A stretch of 64,000 nucleotides of DNA, taken from contig CAYJKT010000002.1 of assembly GCA_964370775.1 (NCBI GenBank), forward strand, positions 1 through 64,000. Direction: 5' to 3'. The stretch comes from SIG603 sp964370775 (GTDB lineage: Bacteria; Bacillota; Clostridia; Oscillospirales; Acutalibacteraceae). The stretch's first letter is position 1; each line of letters starts with the position of its first letter. A program made the translations under genes and the position numbers. The notes beneath the pieces are model-generated. The model ran no database searches. It saw only the letters and a list, made by a program, of their open reading frames with translations, and was not told the origin of the DNA. Shown here piece by piece: positions 1 to 8,571 of the stretch.

Positions 1-40
1 CTTGTAAGGCAGGTGCTCTAACCAGCTGAGCTATGCCCCC
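1..40 (-). tRNA. tRNA-Val (anticodon UAC), 5' part only
   Basis: Read on the minus strand this is the first ~40 nt of a tRNA: a seven-base acceptor strand beginning GGGGGCA, a D-arm GCTC...GAGC, the anticodon 5' stem CCTGC and a loop CTTACAA whose bases 34-36 are TAC, i.e. valine. The 3' half (variable loop, T-arm) lies outside the window. A strong promoter lies just upstream. Confidence 0.9.
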
Positions 41-61
41 ATGTCTTTTGACGACTTACAT

Positions 62-90
62 ATAATACACCATTTTCTTATTTTTGTCAA
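62..90 (-). promoter_or_regulatory. Sigma-A type promoter of the tRNA-Val gene
   Basis: On the minus strand a -35 TTGACA (85-90) and a -10 TATTAT (62-67) are separated by exactly 17 nt. The -10 lies about 22 nt upstream of the tRNA 5' end, as expected for a tRNA or rRNA/tRNA cluster promoter. Confidence 0.75.
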
Positions 91-201
91 TACTTTTTTA
101 AAAAATATGTAAAAAAAGTTAAAAAAATGCAATTTATCACCTTATAAGAGAAATAAAGGAGAGTGGAGATTGTAAAATGCCTAACAAAAAATATCGCAAT
201 G

Positions 202-1746
202 TTATTTTGGCAATGTAAAAGTAAACTTTGAACCTTTTCCGACTTCGCTCTCTACAAATATTTTTCCACCATGTGCCTCTACAATATGCTTGTTAATGTA
301 TAGCCCAAGTCCGTTTCCGGTCTCGTTATTACCTATGCTTTTTGCACGACTACTATGATAACGATTGAAAATTAAAGCTATGTTTTCCTTAGAAATTCCG
401 TCTCCAGTGTCGGTGACAGATACAGAGATATTGTTATCATCATGTGAGATAGATATAGTTATAGTTCCGTTTCTTGTGTGGTTTGATGCATTGGTTATTA
501 GGTTAACCAAAACTTGGATAATTCTTGCTTTATCACAAGTAATATTAGGAGCAGTCATATCTGGTACAAATTTAAGCTCGTTATAATTTTTAGAAAAAAC
601 AGGATAATATGTCTCTAAAGTAGTTCCAATAATCGAGTTTACCGACTCTGTAGCCATATCCATAACCATGCGTTCTTCGTCAATTCGCCCAACATCAAGC
701 AATTGGCCAACCATAAGCGCCATGCGTTCTGCTTCACTGCTAATTAGCTTAATGCTTTTGTCTAAGTCAGATATAGCCGCACCGTCCTCTATGGATTGTC
801 TGCTGAGTTGCATGTGGCTTAAAATAACAGTTAGAGGTGTTTTAAGTTCGTGCGAAACATTGGATAAAAACTCTGTTTTCATAGCATTTACTTGCTCTAA
901 AATAGCCTTTTCTTTCTCTGCTTTTAGTAACATAGCCTGTTGTTCTTTGTCTCGTTTGTCAACAGGTTCGCTAACTGTTTTGCTGAGCGTTCTCGTAAAG
1001 TAAATGATTGCAAAAATTAAAAGAGTAAATAAAGATAACATCGCTATTATTCCATAAAACAATATTGTATCAATACTATCATGAGACTCAATTAACTGTT
1101 GGTTAATAACTTCTTGCATTATCTCTACCTGCATTGAGGTTATACCAGAAGTGGCAAAAATACCTAGCTGTGAACCATCGCTAAGTTCACTATATGCTAG
1201 TGAATACGGTGTGTCTTGCGAACTTAATGGGAAAATATTTAATGAACTATGTTTTACCAATAAGTCTTGGAGAGAATGGATATCGTTGTTATCTGGAAAC
1301 AAATCTGGAATAGTTGGTAAAATCAAGTCTTCCACTTGTTTAGTTAGTTCATCAGGGCTGAGACCGCTAAATTCACTCACAAACTGAATTTCTCCATTTT
1401 TGGCAAGAAAAAATATCATATTATTAATCCAGTATGAGTTTTCAAGAATATCCCCAGTTTCTTCAAGTGCTTGTTCTAGTTCTATTTGCGAACTGATACT
1501 GTTATTTTCCAGAGTAGTTCTCACAAGTGTTATAACCAAACCGTGAGCTGCTAGTTCATTTTGAGCAAAGCCACTGTATGTGAATTCTTGTAAATCACTA
1601 AAAATTATCTCATTATTTCTTTCGTTTTGTCTTATAAGTGTGGCTATAACTAAGGAGCCAACTATAAGAAGTATTAACAAGGGAATAATTCCAACCCACA
1701 ATAGAACTTGCCTAAGTTGCTTTTTAAGAGGTTTATTTTCTTTCAT
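202..1746 (-). CDS. Membrane sensor histidine kinase
   Basis: Two-component sensor kinase of about 514 residues. It autophosphorylates on His and passes the phosphate to the adjacent response regulator. A membrane segment at ~15-38, an extracytoplasmic domain of ~190 residues with no family I recognise, and a second membrane segment at ~227-250 precede a HisKA domain with the H-box SHELKTPL (His ~299). An N-box (VNLITNASNHT), a G1 box (DTGDGIS) and a G2 box (GNGLGLYI) follow. I chose the ATG at 1746 over the in-frame GTG at 1755 because GGAAGG lies 8 nt before it and overlaps the GTG. It follows the regulator gene by 19 nt, so the two form one operon. The ligand cannot be inferred. Confidence 0.93.
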   Translation of the reverse strand: MKENKPLKKQLRQVLLWVGIIPLLILLIVGSLVIATLIRQNERNNEIIFSDLQEFTYSGFAQNELAAHGLVITLVRTTLENNSISSQIELEQALEETGDILENSYWINNMIFFLAKNGEIQFVSEFSGLSPDELTKQVEDLILPTIPDLFPDNNDIHSLQDLLVKHSSLNIFPLSSQDTPYSLAYSELSDGSQLGIFATSGITSMQVEIMQEVINQQLIESHDSIDTILFYGIIAMLSLFTLLIFAIIYFTRTLSKTVSEPVDKRDKEQQAMLLKAEKEKAILEQVNAMKTEFLSNVSHELKTPLTVILSHMQLSRQSIEDGAAISDLDKSIKLISSEAERMALMVGQLLDVGRIDEERMVMDMATESVNSIIGTTLETYYPVFSKNYNELKFVPDMTAPNITCDKARIIQVLVNLITNASNHTRNGTITISISHDDNNISVSVTDTGDGISKENIALIFNRYHSSRAKSIGNNETGNGLGLYINKHIVEAHGGKIFVESEVGKGSKFTFTLPK

Positions 1747-1765
1747 TTGATACACCTTCCATAGC

Positions 1766-2458
1766 TTATAAAGAATATTTTATACGCAAAAATACATAGC
1801 CACCCTCAGCAGTTGTAAGTAAATCGAAATGACTACTTTCGCTAAGTTTAAGCTTTTGTCTAATTCGTGAAACAGTAGTTCTAACAGCGCTTCCCATTGT
1901 GTCGGAAGTTCCTCCCCAAATAGCCTCATATAGCTCGGCTTGTGAGACTTCTCTGCCTATCATATCTACGAGATAGCAAAGAAGTTGTAGTTCTTTTGGA
2001 GTAAAAGATATAGCTTCGCCAGATAATGTCACGCTACTTGCGTCTCTGTCAATTATGAGTGGAGGCATAGATATTAAACGGTTTTCACGGCTACTTCTTT
2101 TTAATTGTGCAGTTATTCTGGCTGCAAGAATTTTCATGTTATATGGCTTAACGACATAGTCTTCAGCTCCTTTGTCAAAACCTGTCAAAACGCTGTTGTC
2201 ATCATCTAAACATGTTAAAAAGATAATAGGTGCTTTGCTATACTCTCTGAACTCGGTAGAAAAATCAAGACCTGAACCGTCAGGCAACATAATATCAAGC
2301 AAAAGTAAATCAGGTGGGTACTCCCACATCAAATTACGTGCTTCTTTGAGTGTAGTGGCTGTGAAAATCTCGTATCCTAAAGCAGATAGATATTTTGCGT
2401 TAGCTTCTAAAATATCAGTTTCGTCCTCAACCAATAAAAGTCGTGCAGATTTTGTCAT
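1766..2458 (-). CDS. OmpR/PhoB-family response regulator
   Basis: A 230-residue DNA-binding response regulator. The receiver domain (1-~120) has the acidic pair E11/D12, the phospho-acceptor Asp55 in LLLLDIMLPDG, a Thr in the IIFLT strand and the Lys of VVKPY. Residues ~130-230 form the winged-helix output domain (KELQLLCYLV, then a YVFLRI C-terminal hairpin). It is the first gene of the operon with the sensor kinase downstream and probably autoregulates it. GGAGG lies before the ATG at 2458. Target genes are not evident, though the divergent receiver-like gene at 2689 is a natural candidate. Confidence 0.95.
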   Translation of the reverse strand: MTKSARLLLVEDETDILEANAKYLSALGYEIFTATTLKEARNLMWEYPPDLLLLDIMLPDGSGLDFSTEFREYSKAPIIFLTCLDDDNSVLTGFDKGAEDYVVKPYNMKILAARITAQLKRSSRENRLISMPPLIIDRDASSVTLSGEAISFTPKELQLLCYLVDMIGREVSQAELYEAIWGGTSDTMGSAVRTTVSRIRQKLKLSESSHFDLLTTAEGGYVFLRIKYSL

Positions 2459-2487
2459 TAGTTACCTCCAAAGCTAGTTTTTATGTT

Positions 2488-2517
2488 ATATTACCATGAA
2501 ATTGCATTATATTTCAA
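2488..2517 (-). promoter_or_regulatory. Probable promoter of the two-component operon
   Basis: Minus-strand TTGAAA (2512-2517) and TAATAT (2488-2493) are separated by 18 nt, about 30 nt upstream of the regulator start. The boxes match the consensus reasonably but not perfectly, and no direct-repeat PhoB-type box was identified. Confidence 0.45.
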
Positions 2518-2688
2518 GAGTTTTATTATGAATAATATGATAAATTATACAAAAGTTAACAATCTCGGTCTAAATTTTGCAACAACTGCCCAGTGGCAAT
2601 TAGTTATATGTTAAAGTATTATTAGTAAATTAGTTAATGAGTATTAAATGTAAAAATCCTTTTTAAAGTTAGGTAAAGGAGACTAAAC

Positions 2689-3054
2689 GTGAGAAAATCA
2701 AAAGTTCTTTTAGTAGAAAATGATGAGAAATTGACTGCTTCTCTTTCTCAGATACTTACAAAAAATGATTACGATATCAATATATGCAGTGACTTGTTAA
2801 AAGCAGAAAGAGTTTTGAGCTATTATATTCCAGAAGTAATTATCATTGGAGTAAATGCAGAAGGATATGAAGTTGATGATTTTATCACAGATGTTAAAAA
2901 TCAATTACCTGACACAGGTGTAATCGTTCTCTCATGCACGGAAAACGAGTTGCAATCGTTCGTTGCTGGTGCTGACGACTGGTTGAAAAAGCCTATTAAA
3001 CTGCCCATACTTTTAGCAAAAATCAAAGTACTTACTAACTGCTTTCAAAGATAG
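2689..3054 (+). CDS. Stand-alone receiver-like protein lacking the phospho-acceptor Asp
   Basis: A 121-residue protein that is only a CheY-like receiver fold, with no output domain. The N-terminal acidic residues (VENDE, 9-13) and the C-terminal KKP (100-102) match receivers. The strand that should end in the phosphorylated Asp reads EVIIIGVNAEG, putting Gly54 at the acceptor place and losing the usual Pro. The Thr/Ser strand VIVLSC is kept. It is therefore probably a pseudo-receiver that signals by binding rather than phosphorylation. Translation starts at GTG with AAAGGAG upstream. It is divergent from the two-component operon, which suggests a functional link. Confidence 0.75.
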   Translation: MRKSKVLLVENDEKLTASLSQILTKNDYDINICSDLLKAERVLSYYIPEVIIIGVNAEGYEVDDFITDVKNQLPDTGVIVLSCTENELQSFVAGADDWLKKPIKLPILLAKIKVLTNCFQR

Positions 3055-3120
3055 TACCTAGGTTTAGTTAAAGTTTATTTTAAGGGAAATCAATTTATTT
3101 GTACAATTGGAGGAATAATT

Positions 3121-4557
3121 ATGAAAAAAATTTTATCAGTTATGTTAACAGCTTGTTTGGCAATTAGTATGGTCGCTTGCAGTGAAACAACAGGGGTTAG
3201 TTCAGAAAATAATTCAGATGTGAATTCAGATGTTAGTACATCTAGCACAGAGACAGAAGAAAGTGAAACTAGCGAGGAAAGTGAAACTAGTGACACTGAC
3301 GAGAGCAGTGAAGCAAAAAACAGTAACGAAGTAGGAGAACAAACAGAAACTGCAATACTATATGCAGTATATAACATTGCTGGCACAGACGGAACAGAAG
3401 ATATGATAGACTCGTATGAAATGGAATATAGCGGTGAATTAACTGTTGAACAAATAGCTGAGGGTTTAACTAATATTTCAACTTGGGACTTTTTTATTAA
3501 TGGTGTAACCGAAAATGGTAGCACAGTAACTGTAGATTGGTCTGATAGTTCATCACTGATTTTAGGCATGAATGGCAGAAATGGAAAGCAAGGATTTGCT
3601 TTTGCAGATAACGACAGTTTGCGTTGGTTTATGATGGATAGCCTATATGTAAGCATTATAAACAACACTATATATTCAGAAGTATATTACACTGTGAATG
3701 GTGGCAATGAGCTAGTGTTTGACTCACTGTCTTATGCAAGTTATTTCACACTAGACGTTCCATACATGGGAAGCAACTTCTATAAAAATCATTCTGGAAA
3801 CATGGGTGAGGACGGCAACTATTACGATGAACCGCTATTTATAATGACAGATGGCACTTGGTATGCAAATGGTGATAGTGATGTATATGCTGTAATTATG
3901 GAGGGTGAAAGTTTTACAGTTATTAACTATGATGATGTAGTTTTAGCTTCTGGTACTTTCAAGGAAGTAGGTATTCGTTATTACGATATGTACTCTAATG
4001 ACGGTACATATTATGATAGCTTTGATTTTTCAGATGACTCAACATTATACTTTGAACATGCAGATGAGCATTATGTAAAATTAACTCCAAGTATCCCAGT
4101 TGTAATGTATCTACCTGGCTTTACAGGAGTTGAACCACTTGGTACAAATAATAATTACATGGGTGGATATTTCTATACATCTATGACTGAGGACCACAGT
4201 ACTATAATATATAACGTAGGTTATGCATCTACTTTGTATCCTGAAAAAGTAGCACCAGGTGAAATGTTACCAACTTTAGACGAAGCTGTTGTGTTGGATT
4301 ATATAGCTATTCAAGCTGAAATGCTTAGTGGGGAAGCGATATGGGACTTAACAGTTACTGCGGATGATACTGCAAGTATTTACCCAGGTTATGTTTTAAC
4401 ATGGAAAACAGGCAGTGAAGAAGACACAAGAGAATGGACAGCGTTTTTCTTTGACACTTATGCTCATACATACATATATGCTTATGTGACTGATTTAAAC
4501 AATTCAGCAGATATGAAAGATGTTTGGTTAGATACATTCACAAGATTAACTTTCTAA
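3121..4557 (+). CDS. Large secreted lipoprotein with a GerMN-like domain
   Basis: A 478-residue lipoprotein. The signal peptide ends in a lipobox MVAC (Cys20), so it should be anchored on the outer face of the membrane. Residues ~21-75 are a Ser/Thr/Glu-rich flexible linker. Residues ~78-200 (LTVEQIAEGL..., then TVTVDWSDSS) resemble a GerMN/sporulation-type domain, but only loosely. The remainder contains a Trp/Tyr/Gly-rich beta region and a C-terminal part I cannot assign. GGAGG precedes the ATG. It is the first gene of a set of three with the next lipoprotein and a small membrane protein. The function is unknown; cell-surface binding or envelope sensing is possible. Confidence 0.7.
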   Translation: MKKILSVMLTACLAISMVACSETTGVSSENNSDVNSDVSTSSTETEESETSEESETSDTDESSEAKNSNEVGEQTETAILYAVYNIAGTDGTEDMIDSYEMEYSGELTVEQIAEGLTNISTWDFFINGVTENGSTVTVDWSDSSSLILGMNGRNGKQGFAFADNDSLRWFMMDSLYVSIINNTIYSEVYYTVNGGNELVFDSLSYASYFTLDVPYMGSNFYKNHSGNMGEDGNYYDEPLFIMTDGTWYANGDSDVYAVIMEGESFTVINYDDVVLASGTFKEVGIRYYDMYSNDGTYYDSFDFSDDSTLYFEHADEHYVKLTPSIPVVMYLPGFTGVEPLGTNNNYMGGYFYTSMTEDHSTIIYNVGYASTLYPEKVAPGEMLPTLDEAVVLDYIAIQAEMLSGEAIWDLTVTADDTASIYPGYVLTWKTGSEEDTREWTAFFFDTYAHTYIYAYVTDLNNSADMKDVWLDTFTRLTF

Positions 4558-4577
4558 AAAATTGAGGAGGGGTACTT

Positions 4578-5306
4578 ATGAAAAAATTACTGATTTTATT
4601 TATAAGCGTTTGTTTATCCCTTTTTGTGGTAGGTTGTAGCTCCACCGACCCAGCAGAATTTATTGGTTGGTGGTCTTATGATTACAGAATAACTGGAGCG
4701 GTGGCAAATCCTCCGTTTTACCACGTAGAAATAAAAGAAGATGCTAGCGCTGTGTTTTATGGCGAATATGGTGAAGAATACGGCGAGGGTAGTTTAACTT
4801 TTGTGAGTGGGGAAGGGTTAATTCTTACACAAGGTGATGCAGAGTATGATATATGGTCTGGTATAGATTATGAAGTACGCTTTATTGATATTGGAAACGA
4901 AGAAAGATATAGTTATAGAGATGAAAAACCTAGTATTATAGGTGCTGATGTTGAACCGTATGACCCATACAGTGGTTCTGAGGGATTTTGGAGTTTTGAT
5001 GAAAACAGCACTGATATAGAGCCTTATTATACTTATATTGAGATCGAAAACGGCAATGTTACAACTTATGATGAAAACGGAGCGATTATTGAAGAGCATT
5101 ATCTGGATTATGACGAGCAACGTGGTTTGAACGGAAATAACGCTATGTGGTATCTTAATTTAATTGTTGATTTTGGTGAGAATGCTGATGGTAAGTACTT
5201 CGATTTATCAGACCCAGAAAAATGGCAAGATGGTTATAGCTGGAGTTATCAGCCTGCTGATAAATCTATTATAGATGAAAAATCCAGTAGTGAGGAGGTG
5301 GATTGA
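4578..5306 (+). CDS. Lipoprotein with an internally repeated beta-rich unit
   Basis: A 242-residue lipoprotein with lipobox VVGC (Cys20). Two related segments are visible. The first starts WWSYDY near residue 29 and continues YHVEIKEDASAVFYGEYGE. The second starts FWSFDE near residue 136 and continues TYIEIENGNVTTYDENGA. This suggests duplication of a ~90-residue beta domain of the lipocalin/DUF5640-like kind. GGAGGGG precedes the ATG, 20 nt after the previous gene. No enzyme motif is seen. It probably works at the cell surface with its two neighbours. Confidence 0.65.
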   Translation: MKKLLILFISVCLSLFVVGCSSTDPAEFIGWWSYDYRITGAVANPPFYHVEIKEDASAVFYGEYGEEYGEGSLTFVSGEGLILTQGDAEYDIWSGIDYEVRFIDIGNEERYSYRDEKPSIIGADVEPYDPYSGSEGFWSFDENSTDIEPYYTYIEIENGNVTTYDENGAIIEEHYLDYDEQRGLNGNNAMWYLNLIVDFGENADGKYFDLSDPEKWQDGYSWSYQPADKSIIDEKSSSEEVD

Positions 5307-5308
5307 AC

Positions 5309-5593
5309 ATGGGACAAAAAAATAAAACAGATGCCGAATTAACGGCTGAAATGAATACCATTAATGAGAGCATAATATCATGTACTACGTATCTAAAAAT
5401 ACTTGGAGTGATGATGTTTCTCACTAGTTTTATAGCTATTGTATTAGTCATTACAGATAGAGAGCTTTCCATGGTTTATCCACCTCTAATACTAATATTT
5501 GTATGTGCTTACTTGTGGGTTAATATGATTTCTAAAAAAAAGAAAGCTAGACTAATAAATATTAAGCAAGAGATTGAAAGTCGTGTTATATAA
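5309..5593 (+). CDS. Small two-helix membrane protein
   Basis: About 94 residues: a charged N-terminus, a hydrophobic segment (~30-52), a short loop, a second hydrophobic segment (~58-76), and a Lys-rich cytoplasmic tail (KKKKARL). I prefer the ATG at 5309 over the TTG at 5303, which overlaps the preceding stop. AGGAGG lies 10 nt before the ATG. Translation is probably coupled to the lipoprotein gene. No family is recognised. Confidence 0.6.
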   Translation: MGQKNKTDAELTAEMNTINESIISCTTYLKILGVMMFLTSFIAIVLVITDRELSMVYPPLILIFVCAYLWVNMISKKKKARLINIKQEIESRVI

Positions 5594-5649
5594 CACTGAA
5601 ATGATAAAATTAATTTTAAGTACGAGAAAAATATTTTTCCTAATATATG

Positions 5650-5683
5650 CTAACCCCCTCAGTAATTTTACCGAGGGGGTTAG
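5650..5683. terminator. Bidirectional intrinsic terminator
   Basis: A perfect 11-bp stem (CTAACCCCCTC with GAGGGGGTTAG) around a 12-nt loop, followed on the plus strand by TAGTTTATTTTTT. It lies between the convergent lipoprotein cluster and the minus-strand metAA operon and can serve both. Confidence 0.85.
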
Positions 5684-5731
5684 TAGTTTATTTTTTAGAA
5701 TTGAAGTATAAGTTTTTTGATAATATCAAAA

Positions 5732-6028
5732 TTATTCTGGCTTATGATTACAAAATGGACAACGTGAGTAGTCATAATCATACTCTTTGCCACATTTTTC
5801 GCACTTAGTTTTGTCAATAAGCTTTTTATTAACAGTATCTAAGCTGTATAGTTTTGATAAAATGCTCTCTTGGTTTGAGATAATTACAGATAAAGCGAAG
5901 AATATCATTGAAGACACAACAGACGAAAGCAGAGAAACGATGAACCCTACAAAAGATTCTGTAGATATTCCTAGTATAATTCCTGCAATAATCGTGATTA
6001 CGCCGATAATTCCCATAGCAATGCTCAT
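5732..6028 (-). CDS. Small membrane protein with C-terminal zinc ribbon
   Basis: A 98-residue protein: two hydrophobic segments (~4-20 and ~27-48), a short helix, then a C-terminal zinc-ribbon with two CxxC knuckles (KCEKCGKEY... RCPFC). It is presumably membrane-anchored with the ribbon in the cytoplasm. TTGGAGGA precedes the ATG. It is the last gene of the metAA-HAD-GNAT string, 31 nt after the acetyltransferase. The role is unknown. Confidence 0.7.
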   Translation of the reverse strand: MSIAMGIIGVITIIAGIILGISTESFVGFIVSLLSSVVSSMIFFALSVIISNQESILSKLYSLDTVNKKLIDKTKCEKCGKEYDYDYSRCPFCNHKPE

Positions 6029-6059
6029 AAAAAATCCTCCAACAAATATAATTTAATAC

Positions 6060-6797
6060 TTATGAATTTGGTATTACTTTAAATCCACCTTTGATACTTT
6101 GCATGTTTTGTGTTGCAGTTTCTTCAACTTCAGTAGAAACAGTATTCTCTAAAACCTCGATTTCAGCAGTTACCTCTTCTATTGTTTCAGATACTTCACT
6201 AACTTCGTCAGCTACTTCTTCGGGTACTGTATCGTCGCTAATTTCTTCGGATTTATCAGCTTTATTCAAATCATCAAAATCGCTTTGAATCATGCCATAA
6301 ATATACATATCTCCTGTTTCATCACCATGAAGATACACGCTTTTTCTAATGCAACCCTCTAAAATGAAGTCAGATTTTTCTACAGTATCACGCCAACTTT
6401 CGTTAGCGTTAACTTTTTTGAACGTGATTTTTTCTACGTGTATGTAAGAGAATAAATAGTTCACTAGTGACTTAATTGCAACAATAGTAATATCAGTGTT
6501 TTTATTAAGTGTAAGCATTTCAATCTCTACACTGTTTAGCTTGTAATCGATATTTCTAATAGATAATATACCCATTAAGTAGTTTGGGTTGTCGCTTGGG
6601 TAATAACCAATGTCAATATATCTTCTATGAGAAAATGCGTTCTCAGCAGATTGTATATATGACTCTGGGTTGTAATCTATGCCGTTTTCGTTAAAAATAA
6701 CAGATAAATTATCTTCGTCTGTAAAGCTTAACTGAGATAAATTCACGCTCTCGTTACAAATAAAAGGAAAGCTAGAAAATAAGAAATCAATATCCAT
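6060..6797 (-). CDS. GNAT-family acetyltransferase with acidic C-terminal tail
   Basis: A 245-residue protein. Residues ~20-165 have the pattern of a RimJ/RimL-type GNAT N-acetyltransferase: a GYYPSDNPNYLMGILSIRNIDY strand region, VEIEMLTLN, a helix, then SDFILEGCIRKSVYLHGDETGDMYIYGM, the usual 'F..EG..R' ending. About 70 residues after it are Glu/Ser/Val-rich and low in complexity (EEVADEVSEVSETIEEVTAEIEV), probably a disordered tail, unusual for this family. The substrate is unknown. The start lies 4 nt after the HAD gene, so translation is coupled. Confidence 0.7.
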   Translation of the reverse strand: MDIDFLFSSFPFICNESVNLSQLSFTDEDNLSVIFNENGIDYNPESYIQSAENAFSHRRYIDIGYYPSDNPNYLMGILSIRNIDYKLNSVEIEMLTLNKNTDITIVAIKSLVNYLFSYIHVEKITFKKVNANESWRDTVEKSDFILEGCIRKSVYLHGDETGDMYIYGMIQSDFDDLNKADKSEEISDDTVPEEVADEVSEVSETIEEVTAEIEVLENTVSTEVEETATQNMQSIKGGFKVIPNS

Positions 6798-6801
6798 AAG
6801 T

Positions 6802-7428
6802 TTATTCTCCTAACAAATTTAATAAGTCTAAAGGTTTTTCTATTTTTTCGTAATTGCAATTAAAATCGCCAAAACCGTAAGTTGCATAAATAAAGTCCAC
6901 ACCAGCTTTTTTAGCAGACTCCATATCCCACACGGTGTCGCCAACATAAACAGGGTTTTGTAAGTTGTTGCGTTTTACAACGCTCTCAATATTATCAGAT
7001 TTTGGTTTTCTTGTGTTGCCAAAACATTCAAAATCTGTGATAAACGGCTCTGTTTTCATAGAACTCATATAAGACTCTATATAACCTAAGCCACAGTTGC
7101 TAACAATAAAAACCTTAGTTTTCTTAGAAAGTGTCTCTAAAAGTTCATACACTCCCTCATAATGCGTAGCACCGTGTTTAGTTAAATATATATTTTCGTT
7201 TTTATTACATTCACCAAATAACTCTCTAGCCCTAGATGTTTTAATATCTGGGAAAAGTTTTTTCATTAAATCTATATCAGAAAGCCCCATGCAAGCCATA
7301 ATTTCATCAAAAGTTGGTAGCTTTAAATCATCATATTTACTAAAGACTTCTGTCCAAGACTTAAAAATCTCTGGTGTGGAGTTCCAAAGCGTTCCATCTA
7401 AGTCAAAAATCACTGAATCGTATTTCAT
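6802..7428 (-). CDS. HAD-superfamily phosphatase
   Basis: A 208-residue HAD hydrolase of phosphoglycolate-phosphatase/beta-phosphoglucomutase type. Motif I FDLDGTLW (nucleophile Asp9), motif II VSN, motif III Lys in RKPKSDNI, and motif IV VGDTVWDMESAKKAG are intact. A four-helix cap (residues ~20-85) suggests a small phosphorylated metabolite as substrate. It lies 7 nt downstream of metAA and 4 nt before the acetyltransferase gene, in one operon. The exact substrate cannot be named. Confidence 0.85.
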   Translation of the reverse strand: MKYDSVIFDLDGTLWNSTPEIFKSWTEVFSKYDDLKLPTFDEIMACMGLSDIDLMKKLFPDIKTSRARELFGECNKNENIYLTKHGATHYEGVYELLETLSKKTKVFIVSNCGLGYIESYMSSMKTEPFITDFECFGNTRKPKSDNIESVVKRNNLQNPVYVGDTVWDMESAKKAGVDFIYATYGFGDFNCNYEKIEKPLDLLNLLGE

Positions 7429-7435
7429 ATATACC

Positions 7436-8371
7436 TCATTTCTTTATTGTCCAAGAACTTAAATCACGTAAATCGAATGGAGTTTGTTGGTAAACATAGT
7501 AGTTTAACCAGTTTGATATTAACAAATGCGCATTACTTCTCCAAGTAAAAGCTGGTGTTTTAGTGTCGTCGTCATCTGGGAAGTAATTATAAGGCACTTT
7601 TGGATCTAAGCCTAAATTAACATCTCTAAAATACTCTCTGGATAATGTCTCTCTGTCATATTCAGCATGACCAGTAACAAAAAATTGTCTGCCACTTTTT
7701 GCAGCAACTATATGAAGTCCTGCTAAATCTGAAACAGCTAGAGGTATTAAGTCTTTGCACTGTTTCACATCTTCAATAGATACATCAGTATAACGTGAGT
7801 GTGGTGCAAAGTAGTTATCGTCAAAGCCTCTCATAAGAGGGTGATAAGGATTTAAAACAGTGTGATTAAAAATACCTGTTAGTTTTTCTTCTAAAGGATG
7901 CTTGTTAATTCCATAATGGAAATAAAGTCCTGCTTGAGCACCCCAACATATATGCATTGTAGAATATACATTGGTTAAGGACCAACGCATAATATCTTGC
8001 ATTTCGTCCCAATAATCAACATCTTCAAAATCAAGCTTTTCAACAGGTGCACCTGTTATAAGCATTCCGTCATATTTTAAGTGCTTAATGTCATTGAATG
8101 TCTTATAAAAAGTATTTAGATGAGAAGCGCTGGTGTTTTTGCTAGTGTGGCTTGCCATGTGCAAAAAATCTATATCAACTTGCAAAGGGGAGTTACCAAG
8201 TAATCTAAGCAATTGAGTTTCAGTTTCTATTTTAGTTGGCATTAAGTTTAACAATACTATTTTTAATGGTCGAATATCTTGTAAATTACCACGTTCTTCG
8301 GTAATAACAAAGATGTTTTCAGAATTCAAAACATCTAAAGCAGGTAAATCTGCATTACATCTTATAGGCAT
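7436..8371 (-). CDS. metAA: Homoserine O-acetyltransferase, MetA type
   Basis: A 311-residue MetA-family acyltransferase that activates homoserine in methionine synthesis. The catalytic Cys142 is in HICWGAQAG, and the His/Glu pair is in TGHAEYDRETL. Position 111, which sets the acyl donor in this family, is Glu (GAPVEK). Family knowledge links Glu111 to acetyl-CoA and Gly111 to succinyl-CoA, so this enzyme should make O-acetylhomoserine. The ATG at 8371 has a GAGGTGA ribosome site. A promoter lies at 8401-8429. No SAM riboswitch or T-box is visible in the 200-nt leader region. It is the first gene of the operon. Confidence 0.95.
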   Translation of the reverse strand: MPIRCNADLPALDVLNSENIFVITEERGNLQDIRPLKIVLLNLMPTKIETETQLLRLLGNSPLQVDIDFLHMASHTSKNTSASHLNTFYKTFNDIKHLKYDGMLITGAPVEKLDFEDVDYWDEMQDIMRWSLTNVYSTMHICWGAQAGLYFHYGINKHPLEEKLTGIFNHTVLNPYHPLMRGFDDNYFAPHSRYTDVSIEDVKQCKDLIPLAVSDLAGLHIVAAKSGRQFFVTGHAEYDRETLSREYFRDVNLGLDPKVPYNYFPDDDDTKTPAFTWRSNAHLLISNWLNYYVYQQTPFDLRDLSSWTIKK

Positions 8372-8400
8372 ATAAATCGTTCACCTCTACATTTTTTTAT

Positions 8401-8429
8401 ATTGTAGCACATTTTTGTATGTTAAACAA
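8401..8429 (-). promoter_or_regulatory. Promoter of the metAA operon
   Basis: Minus strand: TTGTTT (8424-8429), a 17-nt spacer and TACAAT (8401-8406), about 30 nt from the metAA start. Confidence 0.55.
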
Positions 8430-8510
8430 CTTATTTTAGTCAAAAAAAGATAATTTTTATGGATAAATATATAATTTAATGCTTTGTATCTATATTATAG
8501 TACAAATATA

Positions 8511-8539
8511 TTGAAATAATAAGCTTAATGTGATATAAT
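8511..8539 (+). promoter_or_regulatory. Promoter of the tmk operon
   Basis: TTGAAA (8511-8516), a 17-nt spacer and an extended TGATATAAT -10 (TATAAT 8534-8539), 33 nt before the tmk ATG. Confidence 0.75.
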
Positions 8540-8571
8540 TTTAAGGTATGTTTATGAAATGAGGTTGAAGC

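Noticed and set aside
3090..3668. Long minus-strand frame, ~190 codons
   Set aside because: It lies opposite the Ser/Thr/Glu-rich linker of the lipoprotein, whose codons read as Leu/Ser on the other strand. No ribosome site or family fit.
8372..8571. Possible SAM riboswitch or T-box before metAA
   Set aside because: No K-turn/pseudoknot or T-box motif could be found; only a promoter is seen.
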